Shown piece by piece: positions 28,569-37,195 of a DNA stretch of 64,000 nt; position 1 is the stretch's first letter, and each line of letters opens with the position of its first letter. This DNA is from Anseongella ginsenosidimutans (GTDB lineage Bacteria > Bacteroidota > Bacteroidia > Sphingobacteriales > Sphingobacteriaceae), in NCBI RefSeq assembly GCF_008033235.1, contig NZ_CP042432.1, positions 3,968,001 through 4,032,000 of the forward strand, read 5' to 3'. The position numbers and the translations under genes were made by a program. The notes below the pieces were generated by a model. The model was not told the DNA's origin. It ran no database searches and was given only the letters and a program-made list of their open reading frames with translations.

Positions 28569-28612
28569 AGATTACAATTTCATTGTATTTTTGTAATTTG
28601 AAGATTACAAAA
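28569..28612. promoter_or_regulatory. AT-rich dyad array left of the insertion sequence
   Basis: AGATTACAAT (28569) and AGATTACAAA (28603) flank further TTGTA/TACAA dyads, including TTGTAA-N8-TTACAA near 28591-28610. This resembles the TACA/TGTA dyads bound by BlaI/CopY-type repressors. The gene it once served is missing or interrupted by the insertion sequence. Confidence 0.35.
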
Positions 28613-28622
28613 TAGGCCGCAC

Positions 28623-28660
28623 AAAAAGCTATCCTGGCCATTGATGACATTGAAACCGGC
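28623..28660 (+). repeat. Left copy of 38-bp target duplication
   Basis: These 38 bases, beginning AAAAAGCTATCC and ending GAAACCGGC, are identical to 30499-30536. They flank an IS1634-family element directly outside its terminal repeats, so they are its target-site duplication. Confidence 0.9.
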
Positions 28661-30498
28661 CTTGAGTTTGACACGATTGGGACTTAACTAACTGATACTC
28701 AGTAGTGGGTTCTCTGATTGGCTCTCTACAAATGAGGATTTATAGGTAATTAGCTAGCTGCGTTTGGGGAAGAATGGGCGGGAGTTGTTTCAATCCCAGT
28801 TTTTGCTGCAGAACGGCTTCTTTCCCCTGGGGCTTGGAACGAATGCAGACTTGCTCCTGATTGTGTTGCAGCAAACTCACTTGCATTCTTTCCAGGGTTT
28901 TGCGCAGCTCGTTTTCGGTGAGCTTCACCTGGGATTGGTTGATTTTCTGCAGAACATAATTCTGCAGGGTAAAGGCGATGTAGCAAAGACAGATATGTCC
29001 CTGGATCCGTTTGTCGGTCCAGTGGAACATCGGACGGGTTTCCAGGTGGCTTTTAAAGGTCCGGAACGAATGTTCGATTTTGTAAAGCTGTTTGTATTGT
29101 TCCAACACGGCCGGGACGCTCAGGGTGGTATTGTTGGTGCTGATGGCCAGCAGCCCGTCGTATCTTTCTGATCGGGCGATTTTCTCCTGATCCAGCGCGT
29201 AGGACCCGCCGCCCTGCTTCTGCAGAAAGAAACGTCCTGCTTTTTTGTCGATCAGCGAAGGATGTTGCAGCAGTTTTTGGGCAGTCTGGAGCCGTTCTTC
29301 CCGATCGGATTTGTCTTTTGCGGCCCGCTTGGCCGACCAGGTGGCGATAATTTTTCGACCCTCATGAGAGATCATCTTATACCGGAGTTTGATTTCCTCG
29401 CCGGTGTGATCGGAGTACACCCATTCGTGCTGAAAGGCCGAATGATCGAGCAAGGCTGATTGCACGCTGCGGGGAAGTGCTTTTAACCGTTCTCCCACGA
29501 TGAACTCAAAGCCGTTCTCGGTGGTCAGGTCAATATTCTTTCTCGAGAGCATGCCCCGGTCGGCCACCACGATGACCTTGTCGATCTGATAATGCGCTTT
29601 CAGATCGCAAAGCGCTTGCCCGAAGGTGTGCCCTTCGAAGGTGTCTCCCTTAAAGATGCGATAACCGATCGGGTTCTTCTCTTTATCGATCATCAGGCAG
29701 AACAGGATTTGTGTGCGGCCTATTTTTCCGTCCTTGCTGAACCCCTTTTGACGCAGCGCTCCTTCCTGCTCGACCTCGCTCTCAAAATAAAGCGTGGTCA
29801 CGTCGTAAAATACAACGTCCAGCCGCTGGCTGAACATGTCCCGTCCGGTCTGAAAGATCCGCTCCTGGATCAAACGCTCGTTCTCGGCCAGGCGATCCAG
29901 CGCCCTGTACAAATGATGCAGCGATACCGGATCAACCCCGGCGTACTCCTGCTGGTTCAACCAGTTGCTTCGTTTGCTCGAGGGTTCCTGCAGCCGCTCC
30001 AGCAGCATCAATAGCACGGCATTCCTCAGGTCGAACTCCAGCTTTTGTTTGCGGGCGATCCGCCGTAAAAGAATATCCAGCCCGTAGTGGGAAAACACCC
30101 GCTTATAAACCTGGGCAAATCCGTAATTGTAACGGGCAAGCTCTTCGATCTGACCGGTTAAAAGCGCTTTCACTTCACCTCCGCCCAGTTCGTAAAGCTG
30201 AATACCCATTCTGCGAAGCTGCCCCGGGGTATAATCTTCGGCTTTCCCCAACGAATACAGCACCCGGCTGGTCGGCTTGCCTTCGGCATTCCGGTAGCTT
30301 TCCAGAATGCGTAAATAGGTGCCCGATGGTTTGCGCTCTACTTTCAAAAAAGCCATTACACAAAAATAAGCACCCTGCAATTGATTGTAAAGGGCCTCCG
30401 CTGACATCGGCTCTCTACACTTTTTTCCGACAAACCCCCAATACGTCTGTCATTGGCCGATTTATAGTGTTTTTTTGAAAGTGCGTGTCAAACTCAAG
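28661..30498 (-). mobile_element. IS1634-family insertion sequence (1838 bp)
   Basis: The ends are CTTGAGTTTGACACG at 28661-28675 and its reverse complement at 30484-30498, a perfect 15-bp terminal inverted repeat. It contains one transposase gene (28740-30356). Outside the ends lies a perfect 38-bp duplication. Long target duplications are a documented trait of IS1634. An 11-bp direct repeat GGCTCTCTACA occurs inside both ends (28720 and 30409) and may be a transposase subsite. The element looks complete and recent. Confidence 0.9.
28740..30356 (-). CDS. IS1634-family transposase
   Basis: The protein has 538 residues from ATG 30356 (MAFLKVERKPSGTYLRILES). DDE-type motifs are visible: VVFYDVTTLYFES (first Asp), VIVVADRGMLSR (second Asp) and YKQLYKIEHSFRTFKSHLET, the Y-(2)-R-(3)-E-(6)-K-like region of the IS4/IS1634 group. 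The reading frame is intact over the full expected length, so it is probably active. Confidence 0.92.
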   Translation of the reverse strand: MAFLKVERKPSGTYLRILESYRNAEGKPTSRVLYSLGKAEDYTPGQLRRMGIQLYELGGGEVKALLTGQIEELARYNYGFAQVYKRVFSHYGLDILLRRIARKQKLEFDLRNAVLLMLLERLQEPSSKRSNWLNQQEYAGVDPVSLHHLYRALDRLAENERLIQERIFQTGRDMFSQRLDVVFYDVTTLYFESEVEQEGALRQKGFSKDGKIGRTQILFCLMIDKEKNPIGYRIFKGDTFEGHTFGQALCDLKAHYQIDKVIVVADRGMLSRKNIDLTTENGFEFIVGERLKALPRSVQSALLDHSAFQHEWVYSDHTGEEIKLRYKMISHEGRKIIATWSAKRAAKDKSDREERLQTAQKLLQHPSLIDKKAGRFFLQKQGGGSYALDQEKIARSERYDGLLAISTNNTTLSVPAVLEQYKQLYKIEHSFRTFKSHLETRPMFHWTDKRIQGHICLCYIAFTLQNYVLQKINQSQVKLTENELRKTLERMQVSLLQHNQEQVCIRSKPQGKEAVLQQKLGLKQLPPILPQTQLANYL

Positions 30499-30536
30499 AA
30501 AAAGCTATCCTGGCCATTGATGACATTGAAACCGGC
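30499..30536 (+). repeat. Right copy of 38-bp target duplication
   Basis: Identical to 28623-28660. Within it the frame KAILAIDDIETG continues into the following sequence, showing that the element inserted into the 3' part of an older coding region. Confidence 0.9.
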
Positions 30537-30700
30537 TATCAAAATAAAATACCTCTCTGGCTTTTCGGATTCCTGTACTGACGCGCCGCAGGGCGGCTGC
30601 AGACGGTTCAAGCGGCAGAACTTAAGGTACCTCTCTGGCTTTTCGGATTCCTGTACTGATGGCAGGGCGGCTGCAGACGGTTCCAGCTGCAGAACTTATG
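30502..30700 (+). pseudogene. C-terminal gene remnant with a 78-bp tandem duplication of its tail
   Basis: From the target duplication the frame reads KAILAIDDIETGYQNKIPLW, LFGFLY and TGA. A unit of about 78 bp starting at 30550 is repeated at 30628, so PLWLFGFLY plus stop occurs twice. The N-terminal part of the gene is absent left of the insertion sequence, where a stop lies four codons upstream. I do not recognise the family. Confidence 0.5.
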
Positions 30701-30751
30701 GAATTGCAGATATCGGGCCGGAGCTGCGAAGCCTCCGCAAAAAATGAGCGT

Positions 30752-31879
30752 TTATTCCGAAGCGCCGCCCGGAAAGCTGAACAGCTCGAAGAAGCCCTGG
30801 TAAACCAGGTAGAGGCTCATGGAATAGTCGGCGTAGCGGCCGTCGAAATCCCAGAAGGGCTCCAGGCGGGCGCTGACAAACAATTCATCGGCCAGCGTAA
30901 AATCCTTTTTCAGGCGAAGGAACAGCAGCCTGCGATCGTCTTGTTTCAGCCCGGCATGATCGATATTTGAAGAAACGGATTGAAAAACGGGGGCGCCGGC
31001 AGGAGCAATGAACTGATGTCCCTGCCAGTAGGAAAACATGGCGTCCAGCCACCTGGTTTCCAGGCCTGCGTTCAGGTACAACGCGCTTCCCTGCTCATAA
31101 GGGCTTTGATCGCTGCTGCTGCTAAAGCCGAGTACGTAGTTTTTTGTAAAGAGTTTTTCAACGGCGCCTTCCCTTGTCCAGGCATACTCAAAACCGGCGG
31201 CCAGATTTAACAGGGTCATTACCGGAAGGGAAGTGGTGTCTATCTGCCCTCCGCGATGCCAACCCAAAACCTGGACAGGTAAAGACAGGGAATGATGCGC
31301 TTTTTTCAGCAGGTGCAGGGAAGTGCTGCCGCCGCCAAGTATTTCTTCCTGTTCCGCGGAAGGCTTGTAGATCATGTTTTTCCAGCTGATCCAGATATCG
31401 GTGCTGTGCCGCGGCCGCGCAAATTTCAACTGGGTGCCGTACTCGAGGGGCTCTGTGATGCTTTTATCGTAATCAAACAGGGGTTCTATGTACCCGTGCG
31501 ACAAATGAGGGTCAATAGCGCCGTTGATAAAACTGATGCCGTTCTTTTCATACCGGATAGCCAGGACAGGCATGATGTCCTGAAAGCCTTCTTCTCCGAA
31601 GTCTTTGGAAAGCAGGATGCCGCCGTGCAGGGAAAAATGCTTATTGGGCCGGTATACCAGTTCCGGCCGGAGCTGCAGGCCGTAATACGTTAGGCCGTCC
31701 GCAAATTCATTGAAATACTCGTAATTCCTGAAATAGTTAAAGCTGAAAAGGTTCAGGGAAAGGGTGCGTTGTTCTCCTGTTCCGGGAAGAAAACGTTGCT
31801 CCAGGCGGCTGTTGTCCAGCTGGGCATACAGGGGAGACAGGCAGGAACATACTAATACAAGAATAAGAAAGCAGCGCAT
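30752..31879 (-). CDS. Exported hypothetical protein, probable outer-membrane barrel
   Basis: The protein has 375 residues with a signal peptide (MRCFLILVLVCSCLSPLYAQ). Strand-like aromatic stretches recur, e.g. SLNLFSFNYFRNYEYF, YGLQLRPELVYRPNKHFSLH, DIWISWKNMIY and YSMSLYLVYQGFFELF, consistent with a beta-barrel. I do not recognise a named family. It lies at the end of the haem operon, 9 bases after hemG in the same direction, and may be co-transcribed with it. Confidence 0.6.
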   Translation of the reverse strand: MRCFLILVLVCSCLSPLYAQLDNSRLEQRFLPGTGEQRTLSLNLFSFNYFRNYEYFNEFADGLTYYGLQLRPELVYRPNKHFSLHGGILLSKDFGEEGFQDIMPVLAIRYEKNGISFINGAIDPHLSHGYIEPLFDYDKSITEPLEYGTQLKFARPRHSTDIWISWKNMIYKPSAEQEEILGGGSTSLHLLKKAHHSLSLPVQVLGWHRGGQIDTTSLPVMTLLNLAAGFEYAWTREGAVEKLFTKNYVLGFSSSSDQSPYEQGSALYLNAGLETRWLDAMFSYWQGHQFIAPAGAPVFQSVSSNIDHAGLKQDDRRLLFLRLKKDFTLADELFVSARLEPFWDFDGRYADYSMSLYLVYQGFFELFSFPGGASE

Positions 31880-31888
31880 GTAACAAGT

Positions 31889-33232
31889 TTACTTCAATTC
31901 AGGCGATTCCGCAAGTAGTGCCTGAGACGCCACCAGTTTTGCGTGACGAATGCAGTCGGATACCGCGATTCCGCTGATAAAATTGCCTGAAACCACTAAT
32001 TTTCCCTTCTTGGTTTCTTTTTTGATCGCTTCCAGTATTTGCATGTACCCGGTATTGTACTGGGGTATCGCCTGAGGCCATACCTGAACGAAAGACGCAT
32101 CAGGAACCCGGAACCGGCTGCTTTTCAAATGTACCGCCAGGGTTTCCCGGGCTATGGAAAGGAAATCTTCCTTGCTGTAACGGAAAAAATCTTTCATCCT
32201 GCTCCCGCCGATCATCACGGTAAAGGAAGCGCCTTTATTCACCGATAATTCGGGAAAGGTTTGATCATTGAAGATACAGCCCAGGATCGGCTGTTCCTGG
32301 CCTGAAGCTACCAGGTAACCAAAACCTTCGGGCGACGCGGGCTTTTCATTAAAGTTTAGCGCTACCAGGGCGATAGGGGCGTATTCCACGGACTGCAGGC
32401 AGGTCCGCAGCGGCTCCTCCACCATGCCAGCAAGTACGTATGCGGGAAGCGTACTGATCACTTTATCGTAAGAGGCAAGCAGGGGATCCAGGGAGGAGAT
32501 TGCCGTTTCCAGCCGGAGGTTCGGCGCCAGTTCTTCCGCCAGCCGGTCACATATTTCCTGCATACCTCCCCTGATACTCAGCAAGGGCGTTTTCTCCAGA
32601 TCGCCGAAGGAGCCCTCAACTTCGGCCTCTTCGGCAGGCTCCGCCAGGAAACCCTTTAACACGCTTCCATACTTTTCTTCAGATTCGATCATATGAGGGA
32701 TCACCGCCCGTGCCGATAACTTCCGGATATCCCCGGCATAGATACCCGTAAAGAGTGGATCTGCCAGCGTTTCGGCAAAGTAGGCGCCAAAGCGGCGTTC
32801 GACAAATTCATAAACGGTTTCGTCATCGCTTTGCGCTGCAGGGACCTTGTCCAGGAATTCCTTCCTCAGGGTCTTCCATGCTCCCTTCAGCAGCCTTGAC
32901 CCGAAAAGATCAAGAGGGCCGGAAGGCAATTTTTCCAGCTTTCCGTCCATGTACAGGTAACGTTTCCGGGCGGCCTTATTCGCCTTGATCAACTGTTCCT
33001 GCAATCCCAGTTCATGGACCAGCTCCAGGAAATACTTTCCTTTTCCCTTAGGACGAATACCCCTCGGCCCCAGCTCGGTAATATGGCCGCCAAGGGAAAT
33101 ACTGCGGATATTGCCACCGGCCTGCTCCCGTTTTTCAAAAATATCCAGTACTATGCCGGGATATTTTTTTTTCAGGTACCAGGCGGTGGTCAAACCGGAT
33201 ATACCGGCTCCGAGTATCGCTACTTTTGCCAT
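31889..33232 (-). CDS. hemG: Protoporphyrinogen/coproporphyrinogen oxidase (HemY type)
   Basis: The protein has 447 residues. The N-terminus VAILGAGISGLTTAWYLKKK is the FAD dinucleotide-binding motif, followed by EKREQAGGNIRS. The end GNFISGIAVSDCIRHAK matches the FAD-contacting C-terminus of HemY-type oxidases. It oxidises protoporphyrinogen IX (or coproporphyrinogen III) late in haem synthesis. It overlaps hemE by 13 bases. HemY is the older name for this non-homologous oxygen-dependent type. Confidence 0.88.
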   Translation of the reverse strand: MAKVAILGAGISGLTTAWYLKKKYPGIVLDIFEKREQAGGNIRSISLGGHITELGPRGIRPKGKGKYFLELVHELGLQEQLIKANKAARKRYLYMDGKLEKLPSGPLDLFGSRLLKGAWKTLRKEFLDKVPAAQSDDETVYEFVERRFGAYFAETLADPLFTGIYAGDIRKLSARAVIPHMIESEEKYGSVLKGFLAEPAEEAEVEGSFGDLEKTPLLSIRGGMQEICDRLAEELAPNLRLETAISSLDPLLASYDKVISTLPAYVLAGMVEEPLRTCLQSVEYAPIALVALNFNEKPASPEGFGYLVASGQEQPILGCIFNDQTFPELSVNKGASFTVMIGGSRMKDFFRYSKEDFLSIARETLAVHLKSSRFRVPDASFVQVWPQAIPQYNTGYMQILEAIKKETKKGKLVVSGNFISGIAVSDCIRHAKLVASQALLAESPELK

Positions 33233-34254
33233 TTATATTCCTTTACAAGATCCACGGCATATTTTATATGCTCGAATGGCATGTCGGGCATAATTCCGTG
33301 CCCCAAATTGAAAATAAAACCGTCTTCTTCGCTCATGCTATCGCACAAACGGTAAATACGTTCCTTTATTACGCGCTTTTCAGCATAGAGGATATGGGGA
33401 TCCAGGTTTCCCTGTACGGCAATCCCCTTGGGTAGTGAACGTTTCAGGGCGGCCAGGTCGGCGTTCCAGTCAACGGAGATCACGTCGGGCTTTGCCTGGG
33501 CCATAAGGGGGGCAAAAACAGAACTGCCCTTACAAAATGATATGATGGGAATATCTTTCCGGTTCAGGCCGGAAATGATCTCTGATACGTACGTGTGGGC
33601 GAATTCCCGGTAATCGTCCCAGCTAAGGCTCTCTGCCCAGGAATCGAAGAGCTGCAGGGCGTCCGCTCCTGCTTCGATCTGCATATTCAGGTAATCGGTC
33701 GTCACCCTGGCGATCTTTGACAGCAGCTCATGGGCAAGGGCGGGTTCATTGTGCAGCAGCTGTTTCGTGATCTTGAAATCCCTGGAAGATTTTCCTTCCA
33801 CGAGATAGCTCATGACGGTGAAAGGCGCCCCGGCAAAACCGATCAGCGGAATGCGGCCGTTAAGGCGCTGCTTCACAATGCGTATCATATCGGCCACATA
33901 GCCTAATTTCTCAGGCACATCCGGATTCAGGAGCGCGTCTATACCGGCCTTGTCACGGACAGGATTATCAAAACGCGGGCCGGCGCCGTTCTCAAAACGC
34001 AGTTTTCCTCCCATTGCTTCTGCCGTCACCAGGATATCGCTGAACATGATCGCCGCGTCAATTCCCAGCAGGTCAACGGGCAGCATGGTTACGTCGGCGG
34101 CTATTTCAGGCGTACGGCACATTTCCAGGAAGGAATGCTTTTCCTTAATGGCCAGGTATTCTTTCATGTACCGTCCTGCCTGGCGCATCAGCCATACGGG
34201 CGGGCGGTGGGTGGGCTGTGAAAAAGCCGCTTTTATAAAGAGTGAATTTTGCAT
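33220..34254 (-). CDS. hemE: Uroporphyrinogen decarboxylase
   Basis: The protein has 344 residues. The signature RPPVWLMRQAGRYMKEY near the N-terminus (Arg residues binding substrate carboxylates), the GFAGAPFTVMSYLVEG motif and NLGHGIMPDMPFEH at the end identify the enzyme. It converts uroporphyrinogen III to coproporphyrinogen III. Its ATG overlaps the stop of the response-regulator gene (TGATG). Confidence 0.95.
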   Translation of the reverse strand: MQNSLFIKAAFSQPTHRPPVWLMRQAGRYMKEYLAIKEKHSFLEMCRTPEIAADVTMLPVDLLGIDAAIMFSDILVTAEAMGGKLRFENGAGPRFDNPVRDKAGIDALLNPDVPEKLGYVADMIRIVKQRLNGRIPLIGFAGAPFTVMSYLVEGKSSRDFKITKQLLHNEPALAHELLSKIARVTTDYLNMQIEAGADALQLFDSWAESLSWDDYREFAHTYVSEIISGLNRKDIPIISFCKGSSVFAPLMAQAKPDVISVDWNADLAALKRSLPKGIAVQGNLDPHILYAEKRVIKERIYRLCDSMSEEDGFIFNLGHGIMPDMPFEHIKYAVDLVKEYKWQK

Positions 34255-34946
34255 CAGTCGGTATATTTATAGCCTACTCCCCTGATCGAATGAAAATGTT
34301 CAGGGTTCTTCGGATCCTTCTCAAAGTACTTGCGGAAGGAAAGAATAAAATTATCAATGGTCCGCGTGGTGGGATAGACATCATAGCTCCATACCGTTTC
34401 CAGTATCTCGGCACGCGACACTACCTGACCCCGGCGCTCGGTGAGCAATTTAAGCAGCATAGCCTCTTTTCGCGTGAGGGCGGTTTTGTTCCCCTGCCCG
34501 TCCCGGATCTCATAACTTGAAAAATTGATCTCCTTTTCCCCAATCCGGTACGTTTCGGACGATCTTCCTCCCTCCGGCTGCAATCCGCGCCTGACCAGGA
34601 TACCTACCCTTAAAATAAGCTCTTCCAGGTTAAAAGGCTTCGTCAGGTAATCGTCGGCGCCCTTTTTCAGCCCTGTAATGCGATCTTCGCTGGTATTTTT
34701 GGCAGTCAGGAACAGGACGGGAACAGTAGAGTTTTCGAGCCGGATCGCCTCGCAAACTCGGAAGCCATCCATTTCAGGCAGCATAACATCCAGGATCACG
34801 AGGTTAAAACGCTCCTCATGGAACACTTTCAGGGCTTTTTTGCCGTCGGTAACGCTGGTGACGTGATAGCCTTCCAGCTCGAGGTTCAGCTTGATAGCCT
34901 CCAGCAGGTGTTCTTCGTCCTCGGCAAGTAATATGCGCTGCGTCAT
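34254..34946 (-). CDS. OmpR-family response regulator within the haem operon
   Basis: The protein has 230 residues. The receiver domain has AEDEEH (acidic pocket), VILDVMLPEMDG (phospho-acceptor Asp), FLTAKN and the Lys in YLTKPFN. The C-terminal winged helix has LTRKEAMLLKLLTERRGQVV, then RTIDNFILSFRKYF and HSIRGVGYKYTD. It is translationally coupled to the kinase upstream (ATGA overlap) and to hemE downstream, so its level follows haem-gene expression. Confidence 0.92.
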   Translation of the reverse strand: MTQRILLAEDEEHLLEAIKLNLELEGYHVTSVTDGKKALKVFHEERFNLVILDVMLPEMDGFRVCEAIRLENSTVPVLFLTAKNTSEDRITGLKKGADDYLTKPFNLEELILRVGILVRRGLQPEGGRSSETYRIGEKEINFSSYEIRDGQGNKTALTRKEAMLLKLLTERRGQVVSRAEILETVWSYDVYPTTRTIDNFILSFRKYFEKDPKNPEHFHSIRGVGYKYTD

Positions 34947-35812
34947 TCCCTGTCAATTAATATTTCAAATATAGTTCCGGCGGGCCGGTTATCCTTTACC
35001 TGGATAACAGCGCCGTGATTGTCAAGCACCTGTTTGACAATGAACAAGCCCAGGCCGGTCCCCTTGGTGGCCCTGGTTTCTTCACTTCCTATGCGGTAAA
35101 ATTTATCAAAGATCTTTTCCTTTTCTTTGTCCGGGATCCCCTGGCCCTGGTCCGCCACCCGCAGCACCGCCTTTGGCCCGGCTTCTTTCAGCTCCAGGTG
35201 TACCGCAGCCGCCGGTGGCGAATATTTAAGCGCGTTCTCCACAAGATTGGAAAGCGCCAGGGAAAGCGCAAACCTGTCACCATACACCGGGATATCTCCG
35301 TCGATCCGGGCCTGCAGCCGCTCCTTTTCGGGCAGGTTCTGCCTGATCCGCTGCAGCACTTCTTCCGCCAGCGTGGAAAAATCGAATCTTTCCTTGGGAA
35401 AGGTATAGGATTTATTCTCGATCTTGGTGGCAATCAGCATATTTTCCACCAGGTCGTCCAGCCTTTCAATATCCTTAAGCGAATTTAGCAGGAAGGCCCG
35501 CTGCTTTTCCGCTGATAACTCTCTCCGGAGAATGGTTTGCAGGTAGAGCTTGATGGAACTCAGCGGCGATTTCAATTCATGCGTAACCGAAAGCAGGAAA
35601 TTTTTCTGCTGCTGGTGCAGTGCCGCTTCTTCATTAATGGCTTTGTGCAGGCGATAAGCCCCGTAAAAGAGGAGTATGACGAAAACCGCACCTTCGCCAA
35701 TGATCATTGCGCTGCGGGCAGGTTGCGACTGCACCAGCAATACCCCCCACCATATCAGTTCGGCCAGTGCGTAAACGACCAGAAAGTAAAATATGATGAG
35801 CGGACGTCGCAT
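34943..35812 (-). CDS. Sensor histidine kinase within the haem operon
   Basis: The protein has 289 residues from ATG 35812; a GTG two codons upstream is less likely. Two transmembrane helices (IIFYFLVVYALAELIWWGVL and MIIGEGAVFVILLFYGAY) are separated by only about ten residues, so there is almost no periplasmic sensor. HisKA follows with LLSVTHELKSPLSSIKLYL, then HATPase with NLVENALKYSP, DQGQGIP and GTGLGLFIVKQVL. It should sense a membrane or cytoplasmic cue. Confidence 0.9.
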   Translation of the reverse strand: MRRPLIIFYFLVVYALAELIWWGVLLVQSQPARSAMIIGEGAVFVILLFYGAYRLHKAINEEAALHQQQKNFLLSVTHELKSPLSSIKLYLQTILRRELSAEKQRAFLLNSLKDIERLDDLVENMLIATKIENKSYTFPKERFDFSTLAEEVLQRIRQNLPEKERLQARIDGDIPVYGDRFALSLALSNLVENALKYSPPAAAVHLELKEAGPKAVLRVADQGQGIPDKEKEKIFDKFYRIGSEETRATKGTGLGLFIVKQVLDNHGAVIQVKDNRPAGTIFEILIDRE

Positions 35813-35825
35813 GGTCACGATTCCA

Positions 35826-37190
35826 TTACTGCTTTTTAAACGTTATTTCCAGCGCTTCGAAGATAGCTCTTTTTGCCTTTTCCAGTTCAACCTTACTATG
35901 TGCTGCCGAAACAAATCCTACCTCGTAGCCCGAGGGACCCAGGTACACTCCGCGATTCAGCAGTTCCCTGTGAAATATTTTGAAAAAGCCCATGCTGGCC
36001 GGATCAATTTCAGCGGCCGCCCTGATGGGAGATGGAGCCGCGAAAGCGAACCAAAAGAGGGAGCCCACCGACTGGATCTTAAGAGGATAATTACGGGCAT
36101 CGGCAAAACGCTCAATGGATGCGGCAAACTCTTCCGCCTTGCTGTTCAGGTTTTTATAAAAGTTATTTCCCTGAAGCACTTTTAGCTGGGCGATTCCCGC
36201 GGCCATGGCCACCGGGTTCCCCGAAAGAGTACCTGCCTGGTAAACCGGGCCGTCAGGAGATATTTTTCCCATTACTTCCGCGCTTCCGCCGTAACATCCT
36301 ACCGGCATACCTCCGCCGATCACTTTTCCGTAGGTGACCAGGTCAGGGCGGATATCATAATAACCGGCAGCTCCGTCCATTCCCAGGCGAAAACCGGTAA
36401 TAACCTCGTCCAGGATCAGCAGGGCGTTGTGCTGCGTGCAGCATTCCCGAAGTTCCTGCATGTACCCGGCTTCCTGGATCAGCAGGCCGTTGTTAGCGGG
36501 GATGCCCTCAATAATAACAGCGGCAATTTCATCCGGATGGTCTTTAAACGCTTGTTTAACGGCCTCCATATTATTCAGCGGAGCCACGATGGTTTCCCTG
36601 GCGAATGCTTCGGGCACGCCCGCTGAGGTAGTTTCTCCGAAAGTTACCAGGCCGGAGCCGGCTTTTACCAGCAGGCTGTCCGCGTGGCCATGATAACATC
36701 CTTCGAATTTCAGTATTTTATCGCGCCCCGTAAATCCCCGGGCAAGGCGAATGGCCGACATAACCGCCTCGGTACCGGAACTAACAAACCGTAGTTTTTC
36801 CACATGAGGATTATGTTTCCGGATCAGTTCCGCGAGTTCATTTTCCAGCCGGGTGGGTGCGCCGAAAGTAGTCCCGAGCGAAACAGCTTCTATGATACTT
36901 TCCCGGATAGCCTGATGATTATGGCCAAGGATCAGCGGCCCCCAGGAGCAGCAAAAATCAATGAACTGGTTATCATCTTCATCCCAGATATGGCAGCCTT
37001 CACCCTTTTTAATGAACAAAGGCACGCCCTCGACTGATTTGAAGGCCCTTACCGGCGAGTTTACCCCTCCGGGAAAGCATTTTTTCGCCTGTTCAAACAG
37101 TTCGTCCGAACGTGAGCGGCTGATCTCTTGCTGAACAGTCATGGTAGAATATGCATCCTCTCTTTTTTCCTTGTTGAAAAGTCCGAACAT
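35826..37190 (-). CDS. hemL: Glutamate-1-semialdehyde 2,1-aminomutase
   Basis: The protein has 454 residues. PLP-enzyme motifs are clear: GGVNSPVRAFKSV, SSGTEAVMSAIRLARGFTG, GCYHGHADSLL, ILDEVITGFR and the Schiff-base Lys in YGKVIGGGMPVG. It makes 5-aminolevulinate from glutamate-1-semialdehyde. A start at 37190 gives a 16-residue extension (MFGLFNKEKREDAYST); an internal ATG at 37142 gives the usual family length and may be the true start. Confidence 0.95.
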   Translation of the reverse strand: MFGLFNKEKREDAYSTMTVQQEISRSRSDELFEQAKKCFPGGVNSPVRAFKSVEGVPLFIKKGEGCHIWDEDDNQFIDFCCSWGPLILGHNHQAIRESIIEAVSLGTTFGAPTRLENELAELIRKHNPHVEKLRFVSSGTEAVMSAIRLARGFTGRDKILKFEGCYHGHADSLLVKAGSGLVTFGETTSAGVPEAFARETIVAPLNNMEAVKQAFKDHPDEIAAVIIEGIPANNGLLIQEAGYMQELRECCTQHNALLILDEVITGFRLGMDGAAGYYDIRPDLVTYGKVIGGGMPVGCYGGSAEVMGKISPDGPVYQAGTLSGNPVAMAAGIAQLKVLQGNNFYKNLNSKAEEFAASIERFADARNYPLKIQSVGSLFWFAFAAPSPIRAAAEIDPASMGFFKIFHRELLNRGVYLGPSGYEVGFVSAAHSKVELEKAKRAIFEALEITFKKQ

Positions 37191-37195
37191 ATGAA

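Noticed and set aside
28720-30419. GGCTCTCTACA direct repeat as the IS target duplication
   Set aside because: These 11-bp copies lie inside the 15-bp terminal inverted repeats; the 38-bp identical flanks are the better duplication.
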